DNA of 64,000 nt from Plantago ovata (GCA_028274465.1 CM051455.1:52148725-52212724), one strand, 5' to 3'. Shown: positions 10,761 to 23,168, numbered from the stretch's first letter. The notes: generated by a model from the sequence alone, not told the origin. Program-made: numbers and translations.

Positions 10761-13754
10761 TCGTAGATTTTGATCTTGACACTCTCCGGATCCCTTAACT
10801 TGACTTTTCATCCCTTCACAAAAACTTCACACTGCTCTCTTCGTTGAAATTGAGATAAAAAGAGTTCCTTTTTTATAGTCTTCGAATATATATATCCCTT
10901 TCTTTTTTTATTTTCTTGTCTCATACAATAACCAAGACCAAAGCCTATAATTATATATTAGTATAAAGTATAAGTATAGGTTTAATATATTGATGATTAA
11001 ACATACATAAACACAATTATATAAACAGTTGAGTAATATTATTTAAAAAAAAACGTAGGATAGTTAAAAAACATTATTGGGCTGACCCAATTATTTGATA
11101 TTTGAGAATATGCGGGTTAGTTATACCCTAGAAACCTAGAAATCAAAAACCCTTTGTCTTCATTTCATATTAATTCTCATCCCAATGTCCACCCGATCCC
11201 TATGCTAAGAGAAAATGTAAGTACTCACCTTCCTCTTTAATATTAGTTTTCTCTGTAAGAAAAGAGGGAAGTTCTCATTTTCTTTCTTTATGTGGATTGG
11301 ACAATTGCAGTAGACCGATTGTTGTTGCTCCTTTCCAGCATCTTTCAGCCCATGTTTAAGGTATTTGACTTGGTTCTTGATTTTTCCCTCCGCGAAACAG
11401 TATGCTTTCTAATATTTAATAATTTAGTAAATACTATTTTTGGAAGTTTTGAAAGTTAAGCTACTCCTTTCACTACATATTTTTAGTATTTATATATTTT
11501 TGTAGTAAAATAATAACAACGATGATAAATTTTCATATGAAGTTAACTTCAAACTAATGTGAATTTCATATTGTGGAGAATACAAAATCCCGCATTTCTA
11601 AAATATAAAAACAAATATGGTTGTATATGTACATACACTAACCTTGGTATGGTTTTTGGTATGATACCTTTTAAAATAACAAGAAAATATAGCTATAGTT
11701 AGGTAGGTAATCTTTATATGTAATGAGTCATTTTGAAAATCTGTGCACACTGCCTTTTGTACCTTGCGTTATGTTGTCTCTTGTGAGCAGTCATGTGTTG
11801 AAGAATCTATATGCATCATTGCTTGCCTACTGTGAGCAATCTTATAACCAATTATTTTTCCCCTTGAAGGTAGTTGAAGGTAGTCGATGTTCTCTTTTAT
11901 AAAATTTTGTTGTGAAATAATATGTTTTAATTTTAATCTTCAACCAACTAGGAAAAAAATATTTTATAAGTTTTGAAAATTAAATTATTCTTAACTGCAT
12001 ATTATTATTATTTACATATTTTATGGGTAGTAATTAAGAACAAAAACACGATGATGGATTTACATATAAAGTTAATTCATATTCAAATGTGAATTTTGTG
12101 TAAATTCTATGATTTCAAACATCTAGCTATTATTAATTATTTATTTTTCTTTATTTCTAATATTTGAAATGGACAAAAACATGCGACAACCATCACTACT
12201 TTCAAGGAAAGAAACATGTAATTTTTTAAGTAATTAAAGTATTATTAATAGAATAACAGTAGTATTGATTGACACGCCAAATTAATTTAATTTTGATCTA
12301 ATCCGACGATCTTACTTATTCAGTTTCAATCTGGTGGGTACATGTGTCATTGTTTAATTAAAAGATGTAGGGTTCGAATATTGTTGGCGTGATTTTTCTC
12401 CATTGTTTTTTTTTTTTTTTTCTTGAAGGTGTTGGGTTCGATTCTTGTTGGTGTGATTTTTCTTCATTATTTGTATTATTATTGTAGTTAAAGTTGTTGG
12501 GTTCGAATCTTATTGACGTAATATTTTTCTTTTTCATTTATTATCTTCTTATATATTTATTTTTTAACACAAAAAATTACGGTCGTACTATTTAATTTAA
12601 AAAATAATCATGATATGTTCTTATGAAAATATGCATATATTATTAACCAAAATGTCAATCTTGTTAATAAAATGTATTTTTTGACGAAAAAATACTTATG
12701 TTGTTAAAAATGCTCTATGCTTTCGCTAAAAGCTCGTATGCCTACCAGTCTAATGTTATTTTTAGGGGTAGACCTTCTCCCAATTAACTTAATATTTTTT
12801 AAAATATATATTTCTTTAATTATATAATACATGTTTACGCGTAGTGTCCTTCATAAATTCTATTTTTTCCACTATTGATTATTTTATCACTTCCTTATCA
12901 AGTATCTTCATCATGTCCATCAAATGTAGCTCTGTTACTGTTCTTTTGTTTTTTTCTCAAAACTCTCAATTTCACGTTCTTTCCATCTTAATCTGTATAT
13001 CATCCTTCTCTCTTCATCTATTTTCGGTTCTCTCTATGTTTTTCTCTTGACACACATCATTCCGCCAATCTTCCAACTCTCTCACTCGTCGACTTCAACT
13101 CACATAAATGCAATCACAACAAGGATAGATTCATTTGATGCGAATAAAATTGAATATAACTAATCATAGTTTCAATTTCAACATATATAATTTTGGTATA
13201 CACAATGTTTTAACATAGAAAAAATTTAACAGTAGCTTGATTTTGAGATTTAACTAAATAAAAAGTTATCATTAATTTCCTGCCTATTTCCTTCGGCTCA
13301 TTTGCTCAACTTTTACTTTGACTTTAAGAGAGTACTGAAGTTTCTTGCTATCCCATTCATTATAATCCTTGTGCAAGTGTAACAAGAGGTATGTGGGTAA
13401 TGTATTGGATATACCAAAAGGAAACTTGTTCACGGTGTGTGGAATGAAATTTGAGGTCAACATGGATGTCAAAGAACAACAAACATTTCAGCAGAAGCAA
13501 GGTTTATGATTTATCTGTCATATGTGCATTGTGCATTATGAATACATGATAGACCATCTTGCTACCTTAACAGTTTGACAACTATATTTCTATTAAAAAT
13601 AATAACATATCACAATAATTTATTTTTTCTTCTTCTTACTTTATTGTTTCTCCTTAAACTGCACGCTAATTCTAATAGGTAATGTTTTTGTGATACGGAT
13701 GGAGTAACAAAATGCAATGTTTTGTGATACGGACAGAGTAAAAAAAAACGCATT
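10761..13754. other. AT-rich non-coding region, probable Helitron body
   Basis: No protein-coding gene is recognisable. The block precedes a Helitron-like 3' terminus at 13784 and may be part of that element, but I could not fix a 5' TC terminus. It contains a diverged direct duplication (about 11430-11590 and 11955-12115) and three tandem copies of a GGGTTCGA-containing unit (12370-12535). A short stretch near 11125-11270 resembles a plant 5' leader but leads to no open frame. Confidence 0.4.
12370..12535 (+). repeat. three tandem GGGTTCGA-containing units
   Basis: Units of about 55-60 bp begin near 12370, 12429 and 12488. Each carries GGGTTCGA, then a TTGTTGGYGTGAT-like block and a T-rich tail. 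The GGGTTCGA core resembles a pol III B box, but there is no A box, so it is only called a tandem repeat. Confidence 0.5.
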
Positions 13755-13784
13755 CACCCGCGTAGCGGGTGACACAAATTCTAG
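13755..13784 (+). mobile_element. Helitron 3' terminus
   Basis: A perfect 7-bp-stem hairpin, CACCCGCGTAGCGGGTG (13755-13771), is followed nine bases later by CTAG (13781-13784) and then T. This hairpin plus CTRR plus T is the diagnostic Helitron 3' end. The body would lie to the left. Just before it are two short direct repeats containing GTGATACGGA. No helicase coding is visible, so the element is non-autonomous. Confidence 0.65.
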
Positions 13785-13928
13785 TTCTTAAATAACCAAT
13801 AGGAACAGAAAGCTTGGAGAATCATTGGCAGCCGAACACCAAACAAAAGCTTAGTCTTAAGCTTTAGCCAAACCAGAGAAGAACCTCTCCTTCCATTGAG
13901 GTAACAAGCCACAAACAAATTGGGAGCT

Positions 13929-14256
13929 TGATGAGATCTTCTTCGGATTGAACCGATCCGGGCGGCAGGTCTTTGTGTAGAGTTAATGACTATAGGCATA
14001 TTTCAACATAATCAACTTGTCCATTAATGAAAATAATGATCCACTTATATAGTGGAGGAATTACAATGCGATAAGGTAAAATAAAGATAAAGATGGAAAT
14101 ATAATATTGAAAGATACTAAGTGATAATTATGGTAACAGGATATCCAGTGAATATTCCTGATCCTTCCTTATCCTAACTTGACCTAACCTACTACGCTAA
14201 GATACGATATGGGCTTGGACTATGAGACTTGGACCGGTCGGGCCAAGGTCTCATCA
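13929..14256 (-). repeat. 3' LTR of the gypsy-type fossil
   Basis: About 328 bp. It matches 20162-20480 over most of its length, including a TATA-like CTATATAAGTGG on the minus strand. The two LTRs differ by a few indels of tens of bases. Confidence 0.75.
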
Positions 14257-16689
14257 ATACCGCCCCCTAGAAATCGACCTTGTCCTCAAGGTCGTCTTCA
14301 ACACGTTCCTCCCTTCGAGCGTAGGCACCTTTCTTGAATTATATCGACCCATGGTCGAACCTTGCCATTTCTCCGGTGGAACCCTGCCTCCCACCCTCCC
14401 CTTGTGTTCCACGGGTTCATCCACCTTTACGGTATTTCGACCAATCTCCTCCGCTAAGTGCGTTGGCACACATTTCGTCGGCCGTCCTAGTTTGCCCCTT
14501 GCTAAACCAGATAGTTTTACCAGCTCAGCTTTGCCTACAGAGTGCCTTGTAATGATTGTAGATCCTGGTGGCTTATCAACTTCATGTCTAGTGCCCAGAC
14601 GGTCTATCCTTAGATCTTTTCCTGCTATGCCATAGTCTAGAACATTGAGCACCTAGTTCCTCACCGTAGTAATAGATATTGCGGTGGTATCGACTCAATT
14701 TGTTCAAGAACCAGTAGTGGTAGCTCTCCATACGCCCCTTGAAAATTTAGGGTTACAGAAACCCTAACCTCTTTAGCATAACAGCTGGCCATGTCTAAGA
14801 GGACATATAGCCACTTCCTCGGGTATTGGGTCGATGATGTAGCAAGCTTAGTCGACTCGCTTGGATACGTGTGCTTCATAAGCTCACCCAATGTAACCCC
14901 AGTCTCGTGGTAGTCGCTTCCGTTATCGGGTCCTAGCTTTGCAACCACATATCCGTTTCTTCTTCGCGGATCCTCGACATCTAGTGGTCCCTTCCTAACA
15001 GATCGTTCTCCTCCGTTCCGGCCCCATGACTTGCCATACGGTATGGGCAGATCTTCTAGATTGAAGGTATCAGATTCATGTTCCGATTCTTCTACCTTCT
15101 TCATCAGTTTTCGCCCCTCCAGTATAGGAGTGCCTTCCAGCTTGTCGCCTTCATAGTTACCGGACCGGACAACATTTTGTCCCAAGTAACGTAGCATAGT
15201 CAATTCCTTGACCATGTCGTCTTTTAAACCTGGTGATGGTTGCAAGTTGTATGGTTTGCCAGTTTTGTCAGAGCCCATGAGAGCATGGCCTTCGGACATA
15301 AATTGTCCAGAGTACCGATGCTTGGTAGATCCTCCATCCTTGGTCACCTCCGTTTGCATACCATGGCCCTTTGTTGTTGACTTAGGCGTACCCATAAGTT
15401 CGACTGTGGTCATATCTCCATGGCTTGGGTCGGTTTAATTAGACCTTTTAGGTCCAATTCGTTGTCACGCTTCCAAACGGATGGTTGATTCGGTCGTCCA
15501 ATGACTCGAAGTGTAGCCGATGTTGCCCTCGATTCCATAGTATAGCTAGGAATTGCCCAAGGGGCACCCTCGTAATTTTCTAGCATGAAGGGATGGTCAG
15601 ACCTTAGTAAACCGGTTTCTTTGGCTTCAACAGGTATTTCTTTACTAACCAACCCGGTCTTGGATCTTCTTGGTTCAACCAAGTTCATTTTATTCCTTTC
15701 CTCTCTCCCAGCGTGCTCATCTTCTTCCTCCCTTCTTTTTCTTCTTTCTTCTCTCGCTCCTCCTCCTTTCTTCTCATATGGCCAAATTAATGGTGGTAGC
15801 CATGGAGGAGAGTGGTGGCACGATTGTGCCTTGGCTCCTTCAAACCTCCTTTTTTCTTCTCCGGGTGGGCCTTGCGGCCGCGTTGGGAGGTGGGCTCGTG
15901 GCGGTGACCGGATCTCCGTCACTCCGCCTTCGAGCTCCTCCTTCTCATCTCCCTTCTCTACTTCTTCCGGATCTAATGGCTTTGATCTTGGTGGTGGTGG
16001 ATGGATGCCTTGCGACATCTGACCTCCAGCCTCCATGGCTGCCATGGTCATGGTGGTGATAACGGCGGTCTCGGCTTGTTCCAATTCCATGATTACCTCC
16101 TCAGATTTGGGAATCGTGCTTTGACAGGCCATGACAGGCCACTCCCGTGCTTTGTCTTCTTCGGCTCCGCCTTTCCCTTGTGGTGGTCAGTTTGGTGGTG
16201 GAAGGTGGCGGTATGTGGGCGGACGAGTCCGACCCCCCTCTTCCTCCCTCGTTCTCTTCTTTTCAATCGGGCCCGTGGGTATGGCCCGCTTTCCTTCTCG
16301 TGCGCTGGTCGGTCCAGTGGTGATGATGGTGGCATCGGGTGGAGATATCAACGTTGGTCGATGCTGTGGTGGGGGTGGTGGTGGTTGGCGGATTTGACTC
16401 CGCTGGTCCACCTCGCCTCCTCCCTCTCTTCTCTTGATGCATCCTCTCCTATCCGTTCCTTGCGGACGACGTCGATCAAGAAATCAGGCATTTAGCGACG
16501 TATAAGTATATATGGATGCGATCCGTCTCTATTTAGCGACGAATCGCTACATGTAGCGACGGATGAGGACGAACTGCGCTCTAAGCTCAGTTCGTGTGTT
16601 AAGAAATCCAATCCGCCTATTAAATAGCGACGGATAAGCTTTATCCGTCTGTACTCTGGAGACGGATGGACTGATCCGTCGCTATATTC

Positions 16690-18010
16690 TGTTGACAGTT
16701 GAAAAAAAAAGGAAAATAAAATTTAATTCTGGATGTAGAGTGGTGAACGAGATTGTCAGACTCGAACAATCAAATGAATTTGTTTAAAAGCCAAAGGGCA
16801 ACTCACAACTACACAAAACACGTAGTGCAGAGGTAAGATGACCTCGAGTGTCGATCTCTAGGGACTTAACTAGCTTTAACTACAATAACTACTATATAAA
16901 TTCAGTAAACAAATTTAACTTAGCTTAACTTAACAATATATGACGAGAGCTGGTGATAGTAATGCTCATTCTAAGCATCGAGTTCTAATTATGCATGAAA
17001 GTGCAACACGTACTGCTTTAAAAGTAATTCGAATTAACAAACACCAAAAGACAGGTTTTGACATGTATTTTGAAAGCCTCCTATCTATACTAATACTTGG
17101 CTAAGGTTGTCAGGCTTAGTGCAAGCAGTACTTGATAATTGTAAATATTGAATCGATGATCTTGATTTGTCCTAGTGTTTCTAACACTTTTATACGAAGA
17201 TATTTGGCTTAGTCGGATCAAAGAATCAAATAAAACATTCTACAGGCAAAAGATTCAGAAACTCAATCATGCACAATATGAACCCTAGCTATGAATTTAC
17301 ATACTATCACCAACTAGAAATTTAGCTACTCATATCAAATTCGAAATCAACAATAGCAATCATAGATGAAAACATAATTGAATTGAAAGATAGAGTATGA
17401 AAAAGGTGAGATACAAAGTTACCACCGAGGGTTGTCAATCTCCAGTGCATTGCTAAACTCACAAGTTTCTAGCAAGGTGGGATCAAAAGATGTCCAAATA
17501 TCTACCTTGATGCTCCAAATCGCTAAGAAAAATTAGTTCTAAGTCAAAGAAAACCCAGAACAAGCTCTAGGGTTTTATGTCTGCAAAATTATGATCTAAG
17601 ATATGAAAATTCGCAACTTTACAAATTATATATATCAGCTCCTGAAAAGCTCCCAGGCGGACCGCCTGGGGTGCCAGGCGGTGCGCCTCGCACGGGCAGA
17701 GAATTGCCCGTGCTTTTCTCCTCCAAGTCTTCAACTTTTTGCTTTGGGCACGACTTTGAGCTCTGAAACTTGATCTTTTGGTCTCGAAACACGTTCCGGT
17801 ACTCCTTGACACACCACGGGTGATCTCGTTGCACCAAAACTTCAATGTTTCGCCATGATTCATATCCAAAAGTGCGATTTTCACCTAAATCCTGAAAATA
17901 ACAAACAAAAAGGAAACGTGACACTATTCTAACAAAATACACTAAAATGCATACAAGAGGATAGCTAAATTGGTGAAAAAGAACCGAATGAAAGTGTAAA
18001 AAACACTGTC
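16690..18010. mobile_element. unclassified insertion or spacer inside the CACTA element
   Basis: Sequence of different character separates the two blocks of CACTA subterminal repeats. It includes a GC-rich patch with nested inverted repeats (CCGCCTGGGGTGCCAGGCGG, 17662-17681) and (GCACGGGCAGAGAATTGCCCGTGC in two halves, 17690-17713). The CCTCGAGTGTCGATC stretch near 16840 is of a kind I associate with plant retroelements. The limits and class are uncertain. Confidence 0.3.
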
Positions 18011-19208
18011 ATCATAGAGACGGATGAATCATCGTCGCTAAGTTTTTCGACTAAAACGCCGATCGTCTTCTTCCCTTCTCATTCTCTTCTTCTCTTCTTC
18101 ATTTCTCTTCATTGTCCCCCAATTGAAACCCTAGCATCTCCATCCCACCACCGGAGCCACCACCGTCGACTGCCACTACCGGAGCAGAAACCACCTTCCA
18201 TCGTAGCGTCTCCATCCTCTCGATCTCTGCCCAACAGTAAGTTTCTTCCTCTCATTCTCTTACTTCTCAATTCAATTTCATTTCTTAATTCCTCTCTTTG
18301 GGTGAAATTGATAGATCGGGCCACCTCCTCCATCTTTTCCTCCCCGATTCAATCTCTGCCCAAATAAAAGGTTAGAACGCTAACCCTAATTTTTGGGGCT
18401 TTTGAATTTTTTTGCTTAATTATGATTTTTCTAGTTGTAAATTGTTAGATTATATATTTTGTATAGAAATAATCAGTTTGTTCTTACATTTTTTTCGATT
18501 TATTATTTAGTTTTATAAATTTATTTTAATTAATTAGAGGCTGTTAATTGATTATGCTAATTGTAATTAGTATAATATAGATTAATTCAGTTAAATAAAT
18601 CTGATTAATTATATTAATTAGTTAATTTAATTTTTTTTTTATTTTGAGTAATTTTTGGTTTATTAAAGAAGATTGAAATAGATGTAATCTATCAATCTAT
18701 TCTGGAAGTAGACTTTTACGATATTGGTTAATATTTAATCATTTTATAAAGTGTGATGATGCTAGAATTATAGTTAGTTTCAATGTGTTGGTTTAGACTT
18801 ATCTTGGTGATAACTAATGCTATACGTTTACTGTCGACCATTAAGCGTTTTATTTGTTTTCACCCATTGGTAAGCCTCACCGACATTTAAGTGAACTGAT
18901 TATTTAACTGAACACACCATAAGACTTATATTGATAAATACTTATAATTTTGATTCTCTTTCATAATTTTATATAATCTATAAATTGTGATGATGCTATT
19001 ATAATCGATTTCTGTGTGTTGGTAAAACTATTATTGGGTACTAACTAATAGTAAATACTTACTATCGATATGTGAGCGTTACATTGGTTAGGTCCCATAA
19101 AAAAGTCTGTTGTGCAAGATTCTCAGTAAGTTCTTAAAAAGTTGGTATTTAATTGTTTTTATATATAGTTGTTGGTCTCCATTTTTAATCTTTTAAAATG
19201 TGTGACAG

Positions 19209-19745
19209 GTTTCACCCGACTTCAGCTTCTAGAAAGTTGGGAATGATCATGAAAAGAGAATTTAGTAGGCTTCCTGGGCCAGGGAGTGGGGGTGAAAGGT
19301 GAAGTACGGTTCCTCTGTCCATGAAGGAGCACATTTTCGAGGAATTCAGGTTACTTTATTTGTATTTAATAACTTTACGTCCGCATTCATGATGTTGGGT
19401 AGGCGGCGCCCATAATTATGTTAGACCGCAACCTTAGGTTATTGAGTAGGCGACGCTCACTAAGTAACATTTAGGAATATGTTTCACTTGTTTAAATTGA
19501 ATATTGCAGAAATACTACTATATGCCTCCTGTCCAGACGGAGGAGTTATGGAATGCGTTCCTGGTCCGGGGGGGGTGACATCCACTGGCATGTGATTGGT
19601 AGACCAAGGATAAGTGGAGGAAGGTTCAATGGATTTCTGCGGACGATCGGCCGCTATGGGAGGCGTACTGGAACGGTGCGGACCAGCCCCAGCCGAAGTT
19701 GATCCATGATGGAGCTTTGGTGGGGTGGAGAACGCGGAGGACTAG
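19209..19745 (+). pseudogene. En/Spm-associated protein remnant in the CACTA element
   Basis: After a possible AG acceptor at 19208 a short open stretch contains SRKLGMIMKREFSR. After a second acceptor near 19509 another contains YYMPPVQTEELWNAF, and a third contains ADDRPLWEAYWNG. The style resembles C-terminal parts of plant transposase Ptta/En/Spm proteins. Stops fall between the pieces, so it is degenerate. The assignment is tentative. Confidence 0.35.
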
Positions 19746-20161
19746 CTAGTACTTTTATTAGTTAATTTTTTGTTTCTGTTCGTACATTTTAGGATTGCAT
19801 CTTCGTACATTTTGGGATTACCATTTTTTTATGTTTATCTTCGTACTTTTGGTATTCTTGTACGTATACTTTTAGTTTTTTTAATGAAATTTATATTTCC
19901 GTACAATCAATCAATCGTATATATTTCTTGGGCGTATTCAATTTTAGCTCGAAAAATAAACATTAAATTAAATAACAAAATATTTTTAAAAGAACCCGGG
20001 TTTCCTTGTAGTGTCGCCATCGCTGTTTTCTCTTCATGAGCTTAGAGACTTTTTCCAGTTCTCCATCCAGCTCTTCCAAGTCTCGCAGGAGTTTCATCCT
20101 ATCAAAGTATCTTGTAGAAACGTAGTACGGATCTTCAAATAAACATGGCTCTGAGGCCAAG

Positions 20162-20480
20162 TGATGAGATCTTCTTCGGGTTGAACCGATCCGGGTGGCA
20201 GTCATCACGGTGACTTGTTCCATAGCCATGGAATGGGCGCCTTTTGCAGGTCTTTGTGTAGAGTTAATGACTCTAGGCATATTTCAACATAATCAACTTG
20301 TCCATTAATGAAAATAATGAGCCACTTATATAGTGGAGGAATTACAATGCGATAAGGTAAAATAAAGATAAAGATGGAAAGATAATATTGAAAGATACTA
20401 AGTGATAAGATACGCTAAGATACTACGCTAAGATACGATATGAGCTTGGAGACTGAGCTGGTCGGGCCAAGGTCTCATCA
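20162..20480 (-). repeat. 5' LTR of the gypsy-type fossil
   Basis: About 319 bp, the partner of the LTR at 13929-14256. It is followed on the minus strand by a Met-tRNA-type primer-binding site, which identifies it as the 5' LTR. Confidence 0.75.
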
Positions 20481-21445
20481 GAGCCAAAGGAAGATATATT
20501 TTTCTTACAGTGTTACCAAGTTACATGAGAGCACATGAGTCTTGACTCTTGACCAATTCCAACCAGCTAATTATAACTAGTACCCTACCAAAACTCGGAA
20601 ATGTCACACAATGGAGTTAGAGTAAGAAAATGGGCTTTACCTGAAAGAGTAACACAATTTTTTTTTACTTCTTTACAAAGAAGTAAAATTTTGTTTAATA
20701 CATGCGCCATGTAGGTGGATGTTTGACATCAGATATTTCTCGTACGGTGTTTTGGACATGAGTCTTGAGTGTTGACCACCTCCTACATGTTAATTATAAT
20801 TTGTACCCTACCAAAAATGGAAAATGTAGAACTATGAAGTAAAAGAATGAGTATTACACGAATATTTTTTATTTTAGGTATTGCATTTGTAAATCGTATG
20901 AAAATTCTATACATATACAGGAATACAGAAAATCAACGTACCATTCCAAATGATTAACTGGTGACCATGGGATGAAGCAATACCTTTGGTTTAGTTTGCT
21001 TTATTTATCTACAATCTTTTTTACCCAGTTAAATTACAGATAAGTGAAGTTTCTAAGAAATGGGTCAGTGGAACAACCGAACAACATTATAAGTTATTCA
21101 TGAAAAACTATGATATATATGATCACTCTATTATAGTGGACATGAGTATTCATCACACTCTTATAGAAAATCATTGGCCGGCCGGTTAAAATCACCATGG
21201 AATTCTACAACTTAACTCAATCACAATCCAGACTTTAATCACCCCAGTTGACTTGAAGGCATTTAATAATTTGGCCAACAACTAAAGGCTAATTAGTGGA
21301 GGTACTTTAGATTACCAAAATCAAGATTATAGCACGTTTAGTTAGAATACCAAGCTCACTTAAGTCTCACCACATTCATATGATTTATTTAAGAAAGTGG
21401 AGGTACAAGTAGATAACAACAACTAGACATGCTAAATTGAGACAA
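20481..21445. other. intergenic DNA upstream of the BAHD gene
   Basis: AT-rich, no gene seen. Two loosely similar blocks (about 20534-20600 and 20760-20830, both with TCTTGA, TTGACCA and GTACCCTACCAAAA) indicate an old local duplication. Confidence 0.5.
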
Positions 21446-21453
21446 CTATATAA
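21446..21453 (+). promoter_or_regulatory. TATA box of the BAHD gene
   Basis: CTATATAA lies 88 bp before the start codon, a typical plant TATA position allowing a leader of about 55 bases. Confidence 0.6.
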
Positions 21454-21540
21454 GGGTGTGTTCCTTGAGCATTCATACCAACCACACCCTAAAGCATTTC
21501 TTTCACAAAGAGCAAAAGAGGCATAAAAATAAAATCAGTC

Positions 21541-22965
21541 ATGGTGAGAAGCAATGCGGATGAATCAACCGTAGAGATGATCAAACCATCATCTCCTACT
21601 CCATCCCACTTGAGGAAGTTCAATCTATCTTTCCTAGACCAACTAGCCCCACCAATACACATTCATATCATCCTCTACTATGAAGCTTCCAATGATCCAC
21701 TAGAGTACTCCCTTGACACCGTTGAAACGTCAATTAAGCTAAAACGATCTCTCTCTGATGCTTTAGTGACTTATTATTCGCTTGCGGGTAGAATACACGA
21801 CAACTCTTGGGTGGATTGTAACGACAATGGTGCTGAATACGTGGAGACACGCTTTGATGATACTTGTCTCTCTGATGTTGTGGGAGTTTCTCGAGTAGAG
21901 GATCTTGAAATGTATGTACCAAAGATGCCACGTGGCGGGCCAGATGTTCCTCTGTCTGTCCAAGTCAACTTCTTTGACTGTGGTGGAATGGCGATTGGCA
22001 TTTGCATGTCACACCAATTGGCTGATGCGGCTTCCCTAGTAATGTTTGTTAACGCATGGGCATCATCTTGTTATCATGGCCGTAAAACTATTTCTCTCTC
22101 TCAATCTGTATTTGAGATGGCCTCACGATTTTCTCCAGTTGACTTTTCTCAATTTCCATCGCCGCCACCACCACCACCGTCTGCTGGGATGGATGTTCCT
22201 CAAAAGATTTTGACCAAACGGTACGCTTTTGACAAGAAAGCAGTGACCTTACTGAGGGAGGCGGCCTCTGGCCCAGGCCTAGAGAATCCTACCCGGGTGG
22301 AGGCCGTCTCAGCTTTTCTATGGAAGCATCATATCGAGACTGTGGCAAGTGGAGACAAGAAGAAGGCGAAAAACACTACTTTCTCCGCCATCCACGCAGT
22401 GGATATTAGGACCCGAGCTATACCACGTCTTCCCCATCTCTCTTTTGGGAACGCTTGTGCCCGTTCCAGGGCAATTATAGACCCGACTGATCAACAAAAT
22501 CCTGTGGGAGAACATACTTACCATGAGCTGGCAATCAAATTAAGGCATGCTATAAGAAAAGTTGACAGTAATTATGTTAAAGAACTAGAAAACGGCGACA
22601 GTTTCATGAAATACTATTCCAGGAGCGAAGAGAATGATCCATCTTTCAAGAATGGAGAAACAACCTTAGACACATGCGGATTTTCGAGCTGGACCCAGCT
22701 TCCGACGTACATGGCTGATTATGGTTGGGGAAAGCCAGTTTGGGTTTCAATCATCCCCATTCCACAACAGAATTTGATCTCCTTATTGGGTACTAAATCA
22801 GGTGATGGCATTGAAGCTTGGGTGAATATGGCTGAAGAAGATATTGCAGTGGTTGATGCCAATTACCAGATGCTGTGTACAAATACTCATGATATGGTTA
22901 ATCAAAGTGAGAACTGTGCACCAGTGAATTCTTTACCTAGAGGAAGACACTGTCAAAAAGTTTAA
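21541..22965 (+). CDS. BAHD acyltransferase, vinorine synthase-like
   Basis: A single exon encodes 474 residues. BAHD enzymes are soluble cytosolic proteins that move an acyl group from acyl-CoA to alcohols or amines in specialised metabolism. The catalytic HxxxD motif is HQLAD (residues 158-162) and the structural DFGWG motif is DYGWG (393-397); FGNACARSR (302-310) matches the usual conserved block between them. The N-terminus (PSSPTPSHLRKFNLSFLDQL) and overall pattern resemble clade III enzymes of the vinorine synthase or stemmadenine acetyltransferase type. Substrate and acyl donor cannot be read from sequence. Length and motifs are complete and the frame is unbroken, so the gene looks functional. 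A TATA box lies 88 bp upstream. No neighbouring gene is obviously of the same pathway. Confidence 0.92.
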   Translation: MVRSNADESTVEMIKPSSPTPSHLRKFNLSFLDQLAPPIHIHIILYYEASNDPLEYSLDTVETSIKLKRSLSDALVTYYSLAGRIHDNSWVDCNDNGAEYVETRFDDTCLSDVVGVSRVEDLEMYVPKMPRGGPDVPLSVQVNFFDCGGMAIGICMSHQLADAASLVMFVNAWASSCYHGRKTISLSQSVFEMASRFSPVDFSQFPSPPPPPPSAGMDVPQKILTKRYAFDKKAVTLLREAASGPGLENPTRVEAVSAFLWKHHIETVASGDKKKAKNTTFSAIHAVDIRTRAIPRLPHLSFGNACARSRAIIDPTDQQNPVGEHTYHELAIKLRHAIRKVDSNYVKELENGDSFMKYYSRSEENDPSFKNGETTLDTCGFSSWTQLPTYMADYGWGKPVWVSIIPIPQQNLISLLGTKSGDGIEAWVNMAEEDIAVVDANYQMLCTNTHDMVNQSENCAPVNSLPRGRHCQKV

Positions 22966-23168
22966 TCGCTATCTCCAGTGATTGACATCGTATAGATGTG
23001 TGTGGCAAGAAATTTCCTTTAGTGCGCATTTGTAATACTTGGGAAGTCTTAATATGGTCGAGTGGTAAGGAAGATGTAAGCCTAAGCAGGACGTGCATGA
23101 ACGTGTCCCCATAGCGTGATTGTATATTTAAACCTGTGATATATTGTGTCGATTGAATTTGAATGCAG

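Larger units (their letters stand above)
16475..20013 (+). mobile_element. CACTA (En/Spm-type) transposon nested in the LTR element
   Basis: The right end is the canonical CTTGTAGTG (20005-20013). The left end has CAAGAAATCAGG (16477 on), the inner part of a CACTACAAGAAA terminus whose outer bases are eroded. Both ends abut the trinucleotide TCG (16472-16474 and 20014-20016), the 3-bp target duplication expected for CACTA. Subterminal repeats of TAGCGACGGAT type fill 16494-16690 and recur at 18017-18045. Downstream, about 18050-19750 on the plus strand looks like a degenerate gene with leader-like sequence, possible introns, and fragments such as SRKLGMIMKREFSRLPG and MPPVQTEELWNAF reminiscent of En/Spm-associated proteins. 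No intact transposase is visible, so it is non-autonomous. Confidence 0.7.
13929..20480 (-). mobile_element. gypsy-type LTR retrotransposon fossil, non-autonomous
   Basis: This is an old LTR element lying on the minus strand. The 5' LTR is at 20162-20480 and the 3' LTR at 13929-14256; both begin TGATGAGACC and end CATCA on the minus strand. A primer-binding-site-like sequence (TTGG, then TCAGAGCC, as for initiator Met tRNA) follows the 5' LTR at about 20146-20161. A polypurine tract (CTAGGGGGCGG) precedes the 3' LTR. Flanking pentamers GAGCC and GAGCT are a near-match target duplication. The internal part holds gag-like and unassigned open stretches but no recognisable reverse transcriptase or integrase, so it looks non-autonomous (LARD-like). 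The LTRs differ by several substitutions and indels, indicating an old insertion. It is broken and is further interrupted by a nested CACTA element. Confidence 0.75.

Noticed and set aside
11125-11270. Gene start suggested by AAACCCT-like leader sequence
   Set aside because: No downstream reading frame or splice pattern supports a gene.
14222-16495. Plus-strand frames at 14.2-16.5 kb
   Set aside because: They lie antisense to the interior of the LTR fossil and show no recognisable domain.
21734-22007. Several antisense frames within the BAHD gene
   Set aside because: Shadows of a strong coding frame with all family motifs.
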